From PFL25 sp046260155 (GTDB lineage Bacteria > Chloroflexota > Anaerolineae > Anaerolineales > UBA4823): a DNA stretch of 64,000 nucleotides. Below, in pieces: positions 18,528-25,991 of the stretch (position 1 is the stretch's first letter; every line of letters starts with the position of its first letter). Made by a program: the position numbers and the translations under genes. The stretch is from NCBI GenBank assembly GCA_046260155.1, contig JBJYXV010000032.1, positions 44,155 through 108,154 on the forward strand, given 5' to 3'. The notes beneath the pieces are model-generated. The model was not told the DNA's origin, ran no database searches, and saw nothing but the letters and a program-made list of their open reading frames with translations.

Positions 18528-20494
18528 ATCGTTCCCTATCGATCCAGAAAGTTCCTTTTTTGCGAAGTCGCCAACCTTCTTTAGCAGAACTAGAAGCACT
18601 TCTAGATTTCATACCTCAAGCCAGCCTGCTGCTCGATCTGGAGAAGAAAAATATTGTTCTCGCCAACGCGATGGCAACCGAATTAACCGCCTTCACGCGC
18701 AGCGAGCTGGTCAAATCCGATCTTGATCAATTGTTGCCTTTCCTCCAAAATCACATTCAGGGCATCTATTTTTCCAGCAAACCAGAATCGTACATCGATA
18801 CAATCTCCACCCGGCAGGGTGGCGGCATCGAAGTACGTGTCCAGATCGCAGCCCTGGACCAGGAAAGAACCTGGGGATTGTTGACCTGTGAACCTGCTTC
18901 ACTTCGTGAACAGGCTGCTGCAGAACACAAACGCCGCTCAAACCGGTTGTCTGATCTGCAAACCCTGGTCGCCAGCTCCCAGCAGAAGGATTCAGAACGC
19001 GCCCTGCAGCTGGCTCTGGAAGCCGGGCACCAATTGACCGGTGCTGATACACTCGCAATATACCTGGTAAACCCCGAGAAACCCGGCTTGGAAAGAAGAA
19101 TCACCCAGGATTCACAGGACTTAGATTTACCGCAGCAAATCGATCCAGAAGAGGTTTCTGCATTTCTAGCACCCTCAACCTGGGAGCCAGGTGAAAGAGC
19201 CACCAACTCTTTATTCCGAGCTGCCAGGGTTGCAAAAATGGGCTACCTACAGACAACCCCGCTGGGTGAAGGAGAATCGCTGATCGGAATTCTGGTCCTG
19301 GCGGCGGTTGAAGGCGGCATACCTGAGGACAATCTGGAGATATTAAATTTAATATCCACCACGATTATCGGTATCATCCAGAACCTGGCCAACATCGAGC
19401 ATCTGCATCAAAATCAAACCAGGATGCGCCGACAAATCCAGCTCGGTGAAACGATCGAAGAAAATACCCAGGATGGAATTATCCTGTTGTCACCCGAACT
19501 CTTGATCCAGAGTTTAAACCCAACCGCAGAAACCCTGCTCGGGTACGCAACCCAGGAGATTCAAGGCCAACCGATCAACAATGTCCTTATTGGTCCCTCG
19601 AATCTGGTACCTGCCATGCAATCAGCACAGCAAGGGGTTTCTACACCCAATTTGGGTGAAGTCCACCTGCACCGGCGTAATGGAATAGCTTTCCTGGCTC
19701 ATATCAGCACGATTCCCTTGATGGAGCAGGACCGGGTCCAAGGAGTGATTGTGCTGGTGAGAGATTTAAGCGCCCACGAAGAATCAGAAATCCGCAACCA
19801 GCAGCTTGAGCAGCGCGCCTTGCTTGGGGAAGTCACTGCAATTTTTGCACATGAGGTACGCAATCCAATCAACAATATCAGCACCGGGCTGCAACTGATG
19901 GCGATGAATCTTCCGGCGGAAGATCCGAACCAGGAAGTGATCAGCCGTCTGCAGGATGACTGTAACCGCCTCACGCACTTGATGCAATCCGTTCTGACCT
20001 TTTCCCGTCCTCCAGAAAACAAGTTCAAACCCGTTCAACTGGCAGAATTGGTCCCAACCTTGCTGGAACGTTGGAGACCTCGGCTCGCGCGCTTGAAGGT
20101 CAAGTACGAGTTCAAATCGTCTGTCGATAACACCACCATATTGGGAGATGCGCGGTCTCTAGAACAGGTCTTCAGTAACCTGATCGGAAATGCGGTTGAA
20201 GCAATGAAGGGGACAGGTGGTAATCTCTCTATTCATATCCGCCCTTCACATACGGAGGGCGGTCGCGAGTACATTGCAGTGAATGTGATCGATGATGGTC
20301 CGGGAATCCCACCAAATTTAATCGAACGAATCTTTGAACCATTCGTGACCACAAACCGCAATGGAACAGGATTAGGATTATCGATAGCAAAAAGGATCGT
20401 TTCCGCGCACAAAGGTACGATCAAAGTATCCAGCTTACCCGGCGGCACTGTGTTCCAAGTGCTATTCCCCTTAATCAAAGAAAACGAGGCATAG
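18524..20494 (+). CDS. NtrB-like sensor histidine kinase with PAS and GAF domains
   Basis: The 656-residue kinase has a PAS-like domain (about 20-125), a short coiled linker, a GAF domain (about 145-290), a second PAS domain (310-420), HisKA with phospho-acceptor H443 in FAHEVRNPIN, and an ATPase domain with N box (NLIGNAVEAM), DDGPGIPP and GTGLGLSI. There are no membrane segments, so it senses a cytoplasmic signal. It overlaps rpoN by ATGA and sits 7 bases before the response regulator gene, its obvious partner. The ligands of the PAS and GAF domains are unknown. Confidence 0.95.
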   Translation: MNRSLSIQKVPFLRSRQPSLAELEALLDFIPQASLLLDLEKKNIVLANAMATELTAFTRSELVKSDLDQLLPFLQNHIQGIYFSSKPESYIDTISTRQGGGIEVRVQIAALDQERTWGLLTCEPASLREQAAAEHKRRSNRLSDLQTLVASSQQKDSERALQLALEAGHQLTGADTLAIYLVNPEKPGLERRITQDSQDLDLPQQIDPEEVSAFLAPSTWEPGERATNSLFRAARVAKMGYLQTTPLGEGESLIGILVLAAVEGGIPEDNLEILNLISTTIIGIIQNLANIEHLHQNQTRMRRQIQLGETIEENTQDGIILLSPELLIQSLNPTAETLLGYATQEIQGQPINNVLIGPSNLVPAMQSAQQGVSTPNLGEVHLHRRNGIAFLAHISTIPLMEQDRVQGVIVLVRDLSAHEESEIRNQQLEQRALLGEVTAIFAHEVRNPINNISTGLQLMAMNLPAEDPNQEVISRLQDDCNRLTHLMQSVLTFSRPPENKFKPVQLAELVPTLLERWRPRLARLKVKYEFKSSVDNTTILGDARSLEQVFSNLIGNAVEAMKGTGGNLSIHIRPSHTEGGREYIAVNVIDDGPGIPPNLIERIFEPFVTTNRNGTGLGLSIAKRIVSAHKGTIKVSSLPGGTVFQVLFPLIKENEA

Positions 20495-20501
20495 TTGCGA
20501 G

Positions 20502-21674
20502 ATGAGTCTGACCGTATTGATAGTTGATGACGAAGAAAACGCGCGCCTGAATATCGCTTCATTTTTATCTGGCAGGGGGTATGAAATTCTGCATGCTGCC
20601 ACATTAGCAGAAGCTCGTGAACAACTTAACAGCGGGAATGCTGATATCGTCTGCCTTGATGTCCGTCTGCCGGATGGTTACGGGCCTGTTCTCCTGGAAG
20701 AGACCCTGCATGTCCCCCACCGCCCACCGATTATCGTGATCACCGCCCATGGTGACGTGGATAACGCGGTGTATGCCATGAAAAATGGTGCGCATGATTT
20801 TCTGGAGAAACCAATTGATCTGGTTGAACTAGAGGAGTCAATCCAGCGAGCCGGAGAAGTAGTCTCAATGCGCAGGGAGCTCAGCCATTTGCGAGCCTCA
20901 CAACATAAAGACTTAAATTTTGTGGTCGGGAAATCTCCCGCCATGCAAACCCTGCTGGATCACGCCCAACGAGCTGCAGAAGCATCAGTGTCGGTCATGA
21001 TCACAGGCGAAACAGGTACTGGAAAGGAAGTGCTGGCGCGTGCCATTCACGGCATGGGTCCCCGCGCCAAGAAGCCATTCATCGATATCAGCTTACCAGC
21101 TGTGCAAAGCACGGTTGTCGAAGCTGAACTCTTTGGTTACGAAGCAGGTGCCTTCACAAGCGCTGAAAAAAGGAAACCTGGCTTGATGGAAATCGCCGAT
21201 GAAGGGATTCTTTTTCTTGATGAAATATCTTCTGCACCAGTCGATGTCCAGGTAAAGCTGCTAAGAGCTCTGGAAGAACGCAGCTTTCGCAGGGTAGGAG
21301 GTACCAACCTGATCAGTGTGGATGTTCAGGTCATCGCAGCATCCAACCGTGATTTGCAGAAAATGATGCTGGATGGCGAATTCCGAGAAGATTTATATTA
21401 CCGGCTCAAAGTTGTCGATCTGCATATCCCAGCCCTGAGAGATCACAAAGAAGATATTCCTGAGCTGGTGGGATTATTTATCCGGGTGAATAATCCAAAG
21501 ATGGGACTGAATATCGAAGACGTGACACCGCGTGCCATGGAAGCCCTCATGGAGTACAGCTGGCCAGGTAATATCCGCCAGCTGCGGCATGTTATTGAGC
21601 GGGCAATGCTCTTCTGTGATGATGCAGCTATTGATTTGTCTCACCTCCCTGGGGAAATCAGCAACAAGAAGTAA
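20502..21674 (+). CDS. Sigma-54-dependent response regulator lacking a DNA-binding domain
   Basis: This NtrC-type protein of 390 residues has a receiver domain (phospho-acceptor D53, K103 in EKP) and an AAA+ domain (Walker A GETGTGKE at 169-176, Walker B ILFLDE at 236-241, arginine-finger region REDLYYRL at 295-302). It ends just after the AAA+ lid at LSHLPGEISNKK, where NtrC continues with a Fis-type helix-turn-helix; that domain is absent. The sigma-54-contacting loop reads GAFTSA (216-221) instead of GAFTGA. Family members without the DNA-binding domain activate from solution, so it may serve all sigma-54 promoters of the cell. It is encoded directly after its probable kinase. Confidence 0.95.
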   Translation: MSLTVLIVDDEENARLNIASFLSGRGYEILHAATLAEAREQLNSGNADIVCLDVRLPDGYGPVLLEETLHVPHRPPIIVITAHGDVDNAVYAMKNGAHDFLEKPIDLVELEESIQRAGEVVSMRRELSHLRASQHKDLNFVVGKSPAMQTLLDHAQRAAEASVSVMITGETGTGKEVLARAIHGMGPRAKKPFIDISLPAVQSTVVEAELFGYEAGAFTSAEKRKPGLMEIADEGILFLDEISSAPVDVQVKLLRALEERSFRRVGGTNLISVDVQVIAASNRDLQKMMLDGEFREDLYYRLKVVDLHIPALRDHKEDIPELVGLFIRVNNPKMGLNIEDVTPRAMEALMEYSWPGNIRQLRHVIERAMLFCDDAAIDLSHLPGEISNKK

Positions 21675-21694
21675 CAAGTGCCATCTCTCGCTTC

Positions 21695-21710
21695 TGGCAT
21701 ACTCCTTGCA
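21695..21710 (+). promoter_or_regulatory. Sigma-54 (-24/-12) promoter candidate C, before the FtsZ/peptidase operon
   Basis: TGGCATACTCCTTGCA keeps TGGCA and TTGCA at the exact -24/-12 spacing. It is in the 59-base gap between the activator gene and the first gene of the following operon. The expected start site is near 21721, leaving a short leader with an AGGAG ribosome binding site before ATG 21734. This is the best of the three matches because it stands in the only real gap of the gene run. Confidence 0.7.
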
Positions 21711-21733
21711 CGCATGGATGCAGGAGCGAGACA

Positions 21734-23068
21734 ATGCCAACTTTCCATATACCACCCAACAACAACCGCATTGGATTTCACTACTTCCCAGATACAAACC
21801 ACTACCGGGAAAGTGATTTATATACCTGGTTGCCAGAATTAAAAACCCTGGATGCCTCCTGGCTGGTTCTGGTCGCCCCAGTCGATCGAGCAATTCCAGA
21901 ATACTTTATCAATGGCATGGTTGAAAATGAGATCGAACCGATCCTTCATTTCCAACTTCCCTTGGACACAATCCCTCCCCTCCAGGATCTCAATTTATTA
22001 TTTCATAATTATGCCAGGTGGGGGGTAAATTATGTCATTCTCTATTCAGAACCCAACCAGCGCAGTGCATGGTCGTCCGCGACCTGGGCTCAAAATAACC
22101 TGGTCGAATGCTTTTTAGATCGCTTTATTCCACCAGCGGAAGCAGCCGCGAAAGCTGGTTTGATCCCTGTGTTTCCTCCCCTGAAACCAGGCGGTGAATA
22201 TTGGGATACCGCATTTTTACGGGCCTCGCTGCAGGGAATCCAACGCCGGGGAAATTACTACCTGCTGGAGCACATGGTTATTTCAGCGAATGCACATTCT
22301 GGAAACCGTCCACTGGATTGGGGAAGCGGCGGACCGGAGCGCTGGCCTGAGGCACGCCCTTACCAAACGAAACCGGGTGCTCAAGATCAACGCGGCTTTG
22401 CAATTTCGGATTGGTACACCGCCATCGCACAAGCAGTAGTCGGGCAGCCAATTCCCATCATTTTGTTGAACCTGGGCAGCTCCCCATCAGAATCCAAATC
22501 ACCGGATGCAGATCAAAAAAGCCATGTAAGGCGAACCTTGAGCATGGTGAAAGCCCTGGCAGGTCCTTCCTCAAAATCAAAAAATAACCCAACCCTGGAA
22601 TCGGTAAGCCCAGTAGCTCCCGAGGTTTTGTGTGGAAATTTTTGGCTTTTGTGCGCTGAACCCGACTCCCGGTTCGCTGATCAAGCCTGGTTCCTGAAGG
22701 GAAGCAAAGGCAGTCCAAAAGCCCAGGCTTTAATCCGCTGGCATTCTTCTCCAGAAGCGCAGGTCGATCAAAAATATACACCTGTCCATCTTAACAACCA
22801 ACCCATTCCGCATTACCTGATCCTGCCAGCTTTCGAATGGGGTATTGCAGATTGGCATTTGAATGCCGCTCGCCCTTTCATCCGCAAATACCGGCCGATG
22901 ATTGGTTTTTCCCTGAATTATGCCTTCCTGGCAGAACGTGTCACCGTAGTTGGCGATGATGAACAATTCCCAGAATCAGCTCTCGAGCAGCTGCGCAACG
23001 CCGGCTGCCGGGTGGAGCGGATCTGCGGTGATGGCACAAGTATTGCAACACAATTAGCAGAAAAATAG
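21734..23068 (+). CDS. TIM-barrel glycosidase-like protein of unknown function
   Basis: A 444-residue cytoplasmic protein without signal peptide. The order of strands and helices (IGFHYFPD, SWLVLVAP, EPILHFQL, VNYVILYSEPNQ, GLIPVFPPL, YYLLEHMVISANAH, PIPIILLNLG, HYLILPAFEWG) and the Trp- and Asn-rich loops suggest a TIM barrel like those of glycoside hydrolases, but the usual paired catalytic Glu residues cannot be assigned. It is the first gene after the sigma-54 promoter and lies 13 bases before ftsZ. Possible roles are sugar or cell-wall-precursor binding; neither is shown. Confidence 0.6.
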   Translation: MPTFHIPPNNNRIGFHYFPDTNHYRESDLYTWLPELKTLDASWLVLVAPVDRAIPEYFINGMVENEIEPILHFQLPLDTIPPLQDLNLLFHNYARWGVNYVILYSEPNQRSAWSSATWAQNNLVECFLDRFIPPAEAAAKAGLIPVFPPLKPGGEYWDTAFLRASLQGIQRRGNYYLLEHMVISANAHSGNRPLDWGSGGPERWPEARPYQTKPGAQDQRGFAISDWYTAIAQAVVGQPIPIILLNLGSSPSESKSPDADQKSHVRRTLSMVKALAGPSSKSKNNPTLESVSPVAPEVLCGNFWLLCAEPDSRFADQAWFLKGSKGSPKAQALIRWHSSPEAQVDQKYTPVHLNNQPIPHYLILPAFEWGIADWHLNAARPFIRKYRPMIGFSLNYAFLAERVTVVGDDEQFPESALEQLRNAGCRVERICGDGTSIATQLAEK

Positions 23069-23081
23069 GTGGAGGTAATTA

Positions 23082-24254
23082 ATGAGCGAATTTATTGGAA
23101 CCCAAGCGAGCTCAGATCGGCATCCCGTGCTTAAAGTGCTCGGGCTGGGTGGTGGTGGATGCAACGCAATAAACCGCATGATTGAGCTGGGCATCTCTGG
23201 TGTCGAATTCTTAGGAGCAAACACCGATTACCAGGCCTTACAATCTTGCCTTGCTACTCAAAAAATCCAACTGGGACCGGATGTCACGCGCGGTCTGGGT
23301 GCAGGCGGTGATCCAGGGATCGGTCGTCAGGCAGCAGAAGAAAGTGAACGCGCCTTGGCAAATGCCCTGGAAGGTGCAGACATGGTCTTCCTCACCGCGG
23401 GTATGGGTGGGGGAACAGGCACTGGGTCCATTCCAGTTGCGGCACGTATTGCCAGGTCTATGGGTGCCGTGACAATCGCCATTGTAACCTCTCCCTTTTC
23501 ATTCGAGATGGGAACCCGCCAGCGCAACGCCAACCAGGGTCTCGCGAAATTAGCCCAACACACAGACACTTTAATTACTATACCTAACGACCGCCTGCTA
23601 TTGGTCGCCCCACGGGATTTGCCGCTTGAAGTCGCTTTCCGCTTGGCAGATGATGTCCTCCGCCAAGCTGTACAGGGAATTACAGAGCTGATCACCGAGC
23701 CAGGTATGATCAACGTTGATTTCGCCCACGTCAGACGTTTGATGAAGATCGGTGGTGGAGCTTTCATGTCAATTGGGCATGGAAAAGGGCTCACCAAAGC
23801 CCACAATGCTGTTGAGCAAGCTTTAGACCACCCCTTGCTGGAGGAGATATCGATCGATCATGCTGCAGGCATCATCGCCAACTTTACCGGTGGGGATGAT
23901 CTGACCTTGTACGAAGTCAGTGAAGTGCTGAATGAGCTTCACGCACGCGTCGGCGATCAGGCTGAGATAGTGTTCGGGGTTTCCTATGATGATCGCATGC
24001 AGGGGCGCGCTCAGGTTATTCTGGTCATAACAGGACTCGGGGCACCAACCCTCGAAGAAGTAATGCCTGGTATCGGCCAAAAAATCGAGCAAGCCGCTGC
24101 ACTGAAACGCAGAACCGAATCGCAACCCACTCCAGAACCAGCTGCTGCTCCGCTTGAGGAAGTTGATCATTTCCAGGCAGTACCGGCGGGAATCCCGCAA
24201 GCTGCAATGGATAACCTGGACATTCCAGCTTTCTTAAGACGCCGCAAAGGTTGA
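23082..24254 (+). CDS. ftsZ: FtsZ/tubulin-family GTPase with altered T7 loop
   Basis: A 390-residue FtsZ: GTP-binding T1 loop GLGGGGCNAINRM (21-33), tubulin signature GGGTGTG (109-115), IPNDRLL (167-173), and a C-terminal peptide DIPAFLRRRKG typical of FtsZ tails that bind partner proteins. The T7 loop, which completes the GTPase site of the next subunit, reads NVDFAHV (211-217). The second acidic residue, Asp212 in E. coli, is His216 here. GTP binding should be intact while hydrolysis may be slow. A GGAGG site precedes the ATG. Division genes such as ftsA or ftsQ are not nearby; instead it sits in a sigma-54-driven operon with TPR and peptidase genes, so it is probably a specialised paralogue. 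Confidence 0.93.
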   Translation: MSEFIGTQASSDRHPVLKVLGLGGGGCNAINRMIELGISGVEFLGANTDYQALQSCLATQKIQLGPDVTRGLGAGGDPGIGRQAAEESERALANALEGADMVFLTAGMGGGTGTGSIPVAARIARSMGAVTIAIVTSPFSFEMGTRQRNANQGLAKLAQHTDTLITIPNDRLLLVAPRDLPLEVAFRLADDVLRQAVQGITELITEPGMINVDFAHVRRLMKIGGGAFMSIGHGKGLTKAHNAVEQALDHPLLEEISIDHAAGIIANFTGGDDLTLYEVSEVLNELHARVGDQAEIVFGVSYDDRMQGRAQVILVITGLGAPTLEEVMPGIGQKIEQAAALKRRTESQPTPEPAAAPLEEVDHFQAVPAGIPQAAMDNLDIPAFLRRRKG

Positions 24255-24298
24255 TAAAAACAGACCACCTGGTTTCTAAGCCTGAGGTAAAAAAAGGA

Positions 24299-24538
24299 AT
24301 GGATCAGAAATACTTGAATTCGATTTCAAAGACAGTCTCCCGCAAATTTCCCGAAGTTGCGGGATGCAAGCCACAGGTTAAGCAGCAATCCACCCAGAAC
24401 TCGAAATCATCCCCGGTGACCTACCTGCTTACATATCGCGGAAAGTCAACAACCCCGGATGGTAAATCGATTACTCGGATTGTACGCGTGACCGCCAGTG
24501 ATAACGGCAAAATCATCAAGATGTCTACCTCGCGTTGA
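24299..24538 (+). CDS. Small protein matching the C-terminal domain of the downstream peptidase
   Basis: The start is placed at ATG 24299, with GAGGT ten bases upstream (79 residues); a TTG at 24251 overlapping the ftsZ stop is possible. The C-terminus contains PDGK, then IVRV, then DNGKIIKMSTSR. The last 90 residues of the C25-like peptidase gene at 31517-34276 end with PSGE, FVRL and DRGKVIKMCVSR, and both share an earlier V-x7-P helix region. The two are therefore copies of one small domain, free here and fused there. No named family is recognised. It may be a substrate, inhibitor or adaptor of the peptidase. Confidence 0.7.
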   Translation: MDQKYLNSISKTVSRKFPEVAGCKPQVKQQSTQNSKSSPVTYLLTYRGKSTTPDGKSITRIVRVTASDNGKIIKMSTSR

Positions 24539-24595
24539 CCACAAAACGCGAATCCTTATTCAAAATAGCAAATAGCAGTGAGAGATGGAAACGAA

Positions 24596-24826
24596 ATGAG
24601 CATAAGACAATTTTCATCACGCATCGAGTTGAACTTCTGGCAGATTGTGATTGGCTTGATGAGTGAATCACCAAAATTTCAACGATTGGTCAGGTGGTCT
24701 TATCTAGGTTTGTTTCCCGCTGTCTCAAACTGGTTCACTAAATTCAATCGGCGCCGTGCCTTCCAATGGGCAGCCGGTGGGCTCGGGTTCGGGATCATGA
24801 TCGGCTTCTTAATCGCTTTATTTTGA
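24596..24826 (+). CDS. Small membrane-tail protein
   Basis: A 76-residue protein from ATG 24596; a GTG at 24578 would add six residues. The N-terminal 50 residues are amphipathic (NFWQIVIGLMSESPKFQRLV), followed by basic FNRRR and one C-terminal hydrophobic segment, so it may be tail-anchored with the N-terminus in the cytoplasm. No family is recognised. It ends 9 bases before the next start, within the same operon. Confidence 0.65.
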   Translation: MSIRQFSSRIELNFWQIVIGLMSESPKFQRLVRWSYLGLFPAVSNWFTKFNRRRAFQWAAGGLGFGIMIGFLIALF

Positions 24827-24835
24827 TGATTGCAG

Positions 24836-25603
24836 ATGCTTGGTCAATTTCCATTCATCAGGAGGAATTTCCAAGATTTTGCCTTCTACATACCAATCTT
24901 TCTGGTATTTCTGATCGCCGGAATCCTGGGTGGGAGAGCCATGGGCGTGCTTGTTCATTCAAATCATGCGGGTGAAAATCAACTCTTAATCCCGCCCCTC
25001 AACGGCAACGGGCAGCGCAACTTAGTCATACTGATCGTTGACCAGGTATCTACTCCTCACCCCATACTGGAGGGAATTTGGCTGTTGGTTACTTATCCGG
25101 GTGAACCCACCATCAATCTGATACCTATCTACCCCGAGTTCGGAACGAATGATTCAGTAGGTGTCCCTTATGCACAGGTTTTCGGTATCACACCAGATAA
25201 AAAACCTGTTCCACAATTCCTGGACCTGCTATCGGAAAATTTCTTATGGAATTACTACCTGATCACAGATCAAGATAGTACATCAGCGATGGTCACATTG
25301 ATCCTGGAAACTTCGCTTAATGAACCGGGAAATGAAAACTTGGCCTCGGTTGCCGATCCCCTTGTGGCTGGAACAATGGCAATCCATTCATCAGACGCGC
25401 AATTACAGTTATGGAAAATGGTCTGTGGTTATCTCTCCCAGGCTTCAAAACTAGGGCGATATGAGCTATTCCAGGACCAGATTTTAAAAGCAATTCATAC
25501 AAATTTGAATTGGAACGAATTGCCACTTTATCCTTTACGAGCAGCAGAAAATGGTGCTGCGCTGGATTGTAAATTCCCAACCCTCAAGTTGGAAATTCCC
25601 TGA
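24836..25603 (+). CDS. Membrane-anchored extracytoplasmic protein, remotely LytR-CpsA-Psr-like
   Basis: The 255-residue protein starts at ATG 24836 (a TTG two codons upstream is possible). It has one N-terminal hydrophobic segment (about residues 15-36) and an outside domain. The order RNLVILIVDQ, then ILEGIWLLVTYP and INLIPIYP, recalls LytR-CpsA-Psr proteins, which attach polymers to the wall, but the conserved Arg and Asp residues of that family are not evident. Placing it in that family is a guess. It is co-directional and tightly spaced within the sigma-54 operon. Confidence 0.6.
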   Translation: MLGQFPFIRRNFQDFAFYIPIFLVFLIAGILGGRAMGVLVHSNHAGENQLLIPPLNGNGQRNLVILIVDQVSTPHPILEGIWLLVTYPGEPTINLIPIYPEFGTNDSVGVPYAQVFGITPDKKPVPQFLDLLSENFLWNYYLITDQDSTSAMVTLILETSLNEPGNENLASVADPLVAGTMAIHSSDAQLQLWKMVCGYLSQASKLGRYELFQDQILKAIHTNLNWNELPLYPLRAAENGAALDCKFPTLKLEIP

Positions 25604-25612
25604 GGAGGCATT

Positions 25613-25942
25613 ATGGAAGCCTTAAATTTAGACGTATTTGATATCAAGCTCTTTATGGTCATTGGATTATTCATCTTAGGAATAATCACCTTGTTGATCG
25701 GCATCATCCTGCTCATCACTCGCTCTGCAGGTAAAGAAGTCAGGACCCTGGCCACCCAAACAGCTCAGCTGGCAAAAAAGGGGATCGCGGAAGATGTTGC
25801 CGGCTTGGTGGGAAATGCATCCACCTTGCTAAGTGCCACAAACGATCTCGTACGCACTTCTGCCGGGATCGGGGTTTTTCTTGCCGTGCTGGGTTTTTTG
25901 CTGATGGCCGTAGCTACATGGCTGGTATTAAAAATCTCGTGA
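25613..25942 (+). CDS. Two-segment membrane protein with coiled middle
   Basis: A 109-residue protein behind a strong GAGGAGG ribosome binding site. Hydrophobic segments at about 12-37 and 83-107 flank an amphipathic helical region of about 45 residues rich in Ala, Thr and Leu (ATQTAQLAKKG). Both ends of the helix are probably on the same side of the membrane. I do not recognise a family. Its position between the LCP-like and TPR genes suggests a membrane part of the same complex. Confidence 0.7.
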   Translation: MEALNLDVFDIKLFMVIGLFILGIITLLIGIILLITRSAGKEVRTLATQTAQLAKKGIAEDVAGLVGNASTLLSATNDLVRTSAGIGVFLAVLGFLLMAVATWLVLKIS

Positions 25943-25991
25943 AATCCAGGTCCAGGAATTTCCAAAACACTATGAATTTAACGGTGTAATC

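Noticed and set aside
23327..23806. A 159-codon open frame opposite ftsZ
   Set aside because: The plus-strand FtsZ is certain; the antisense frame has composition expected from its codons.
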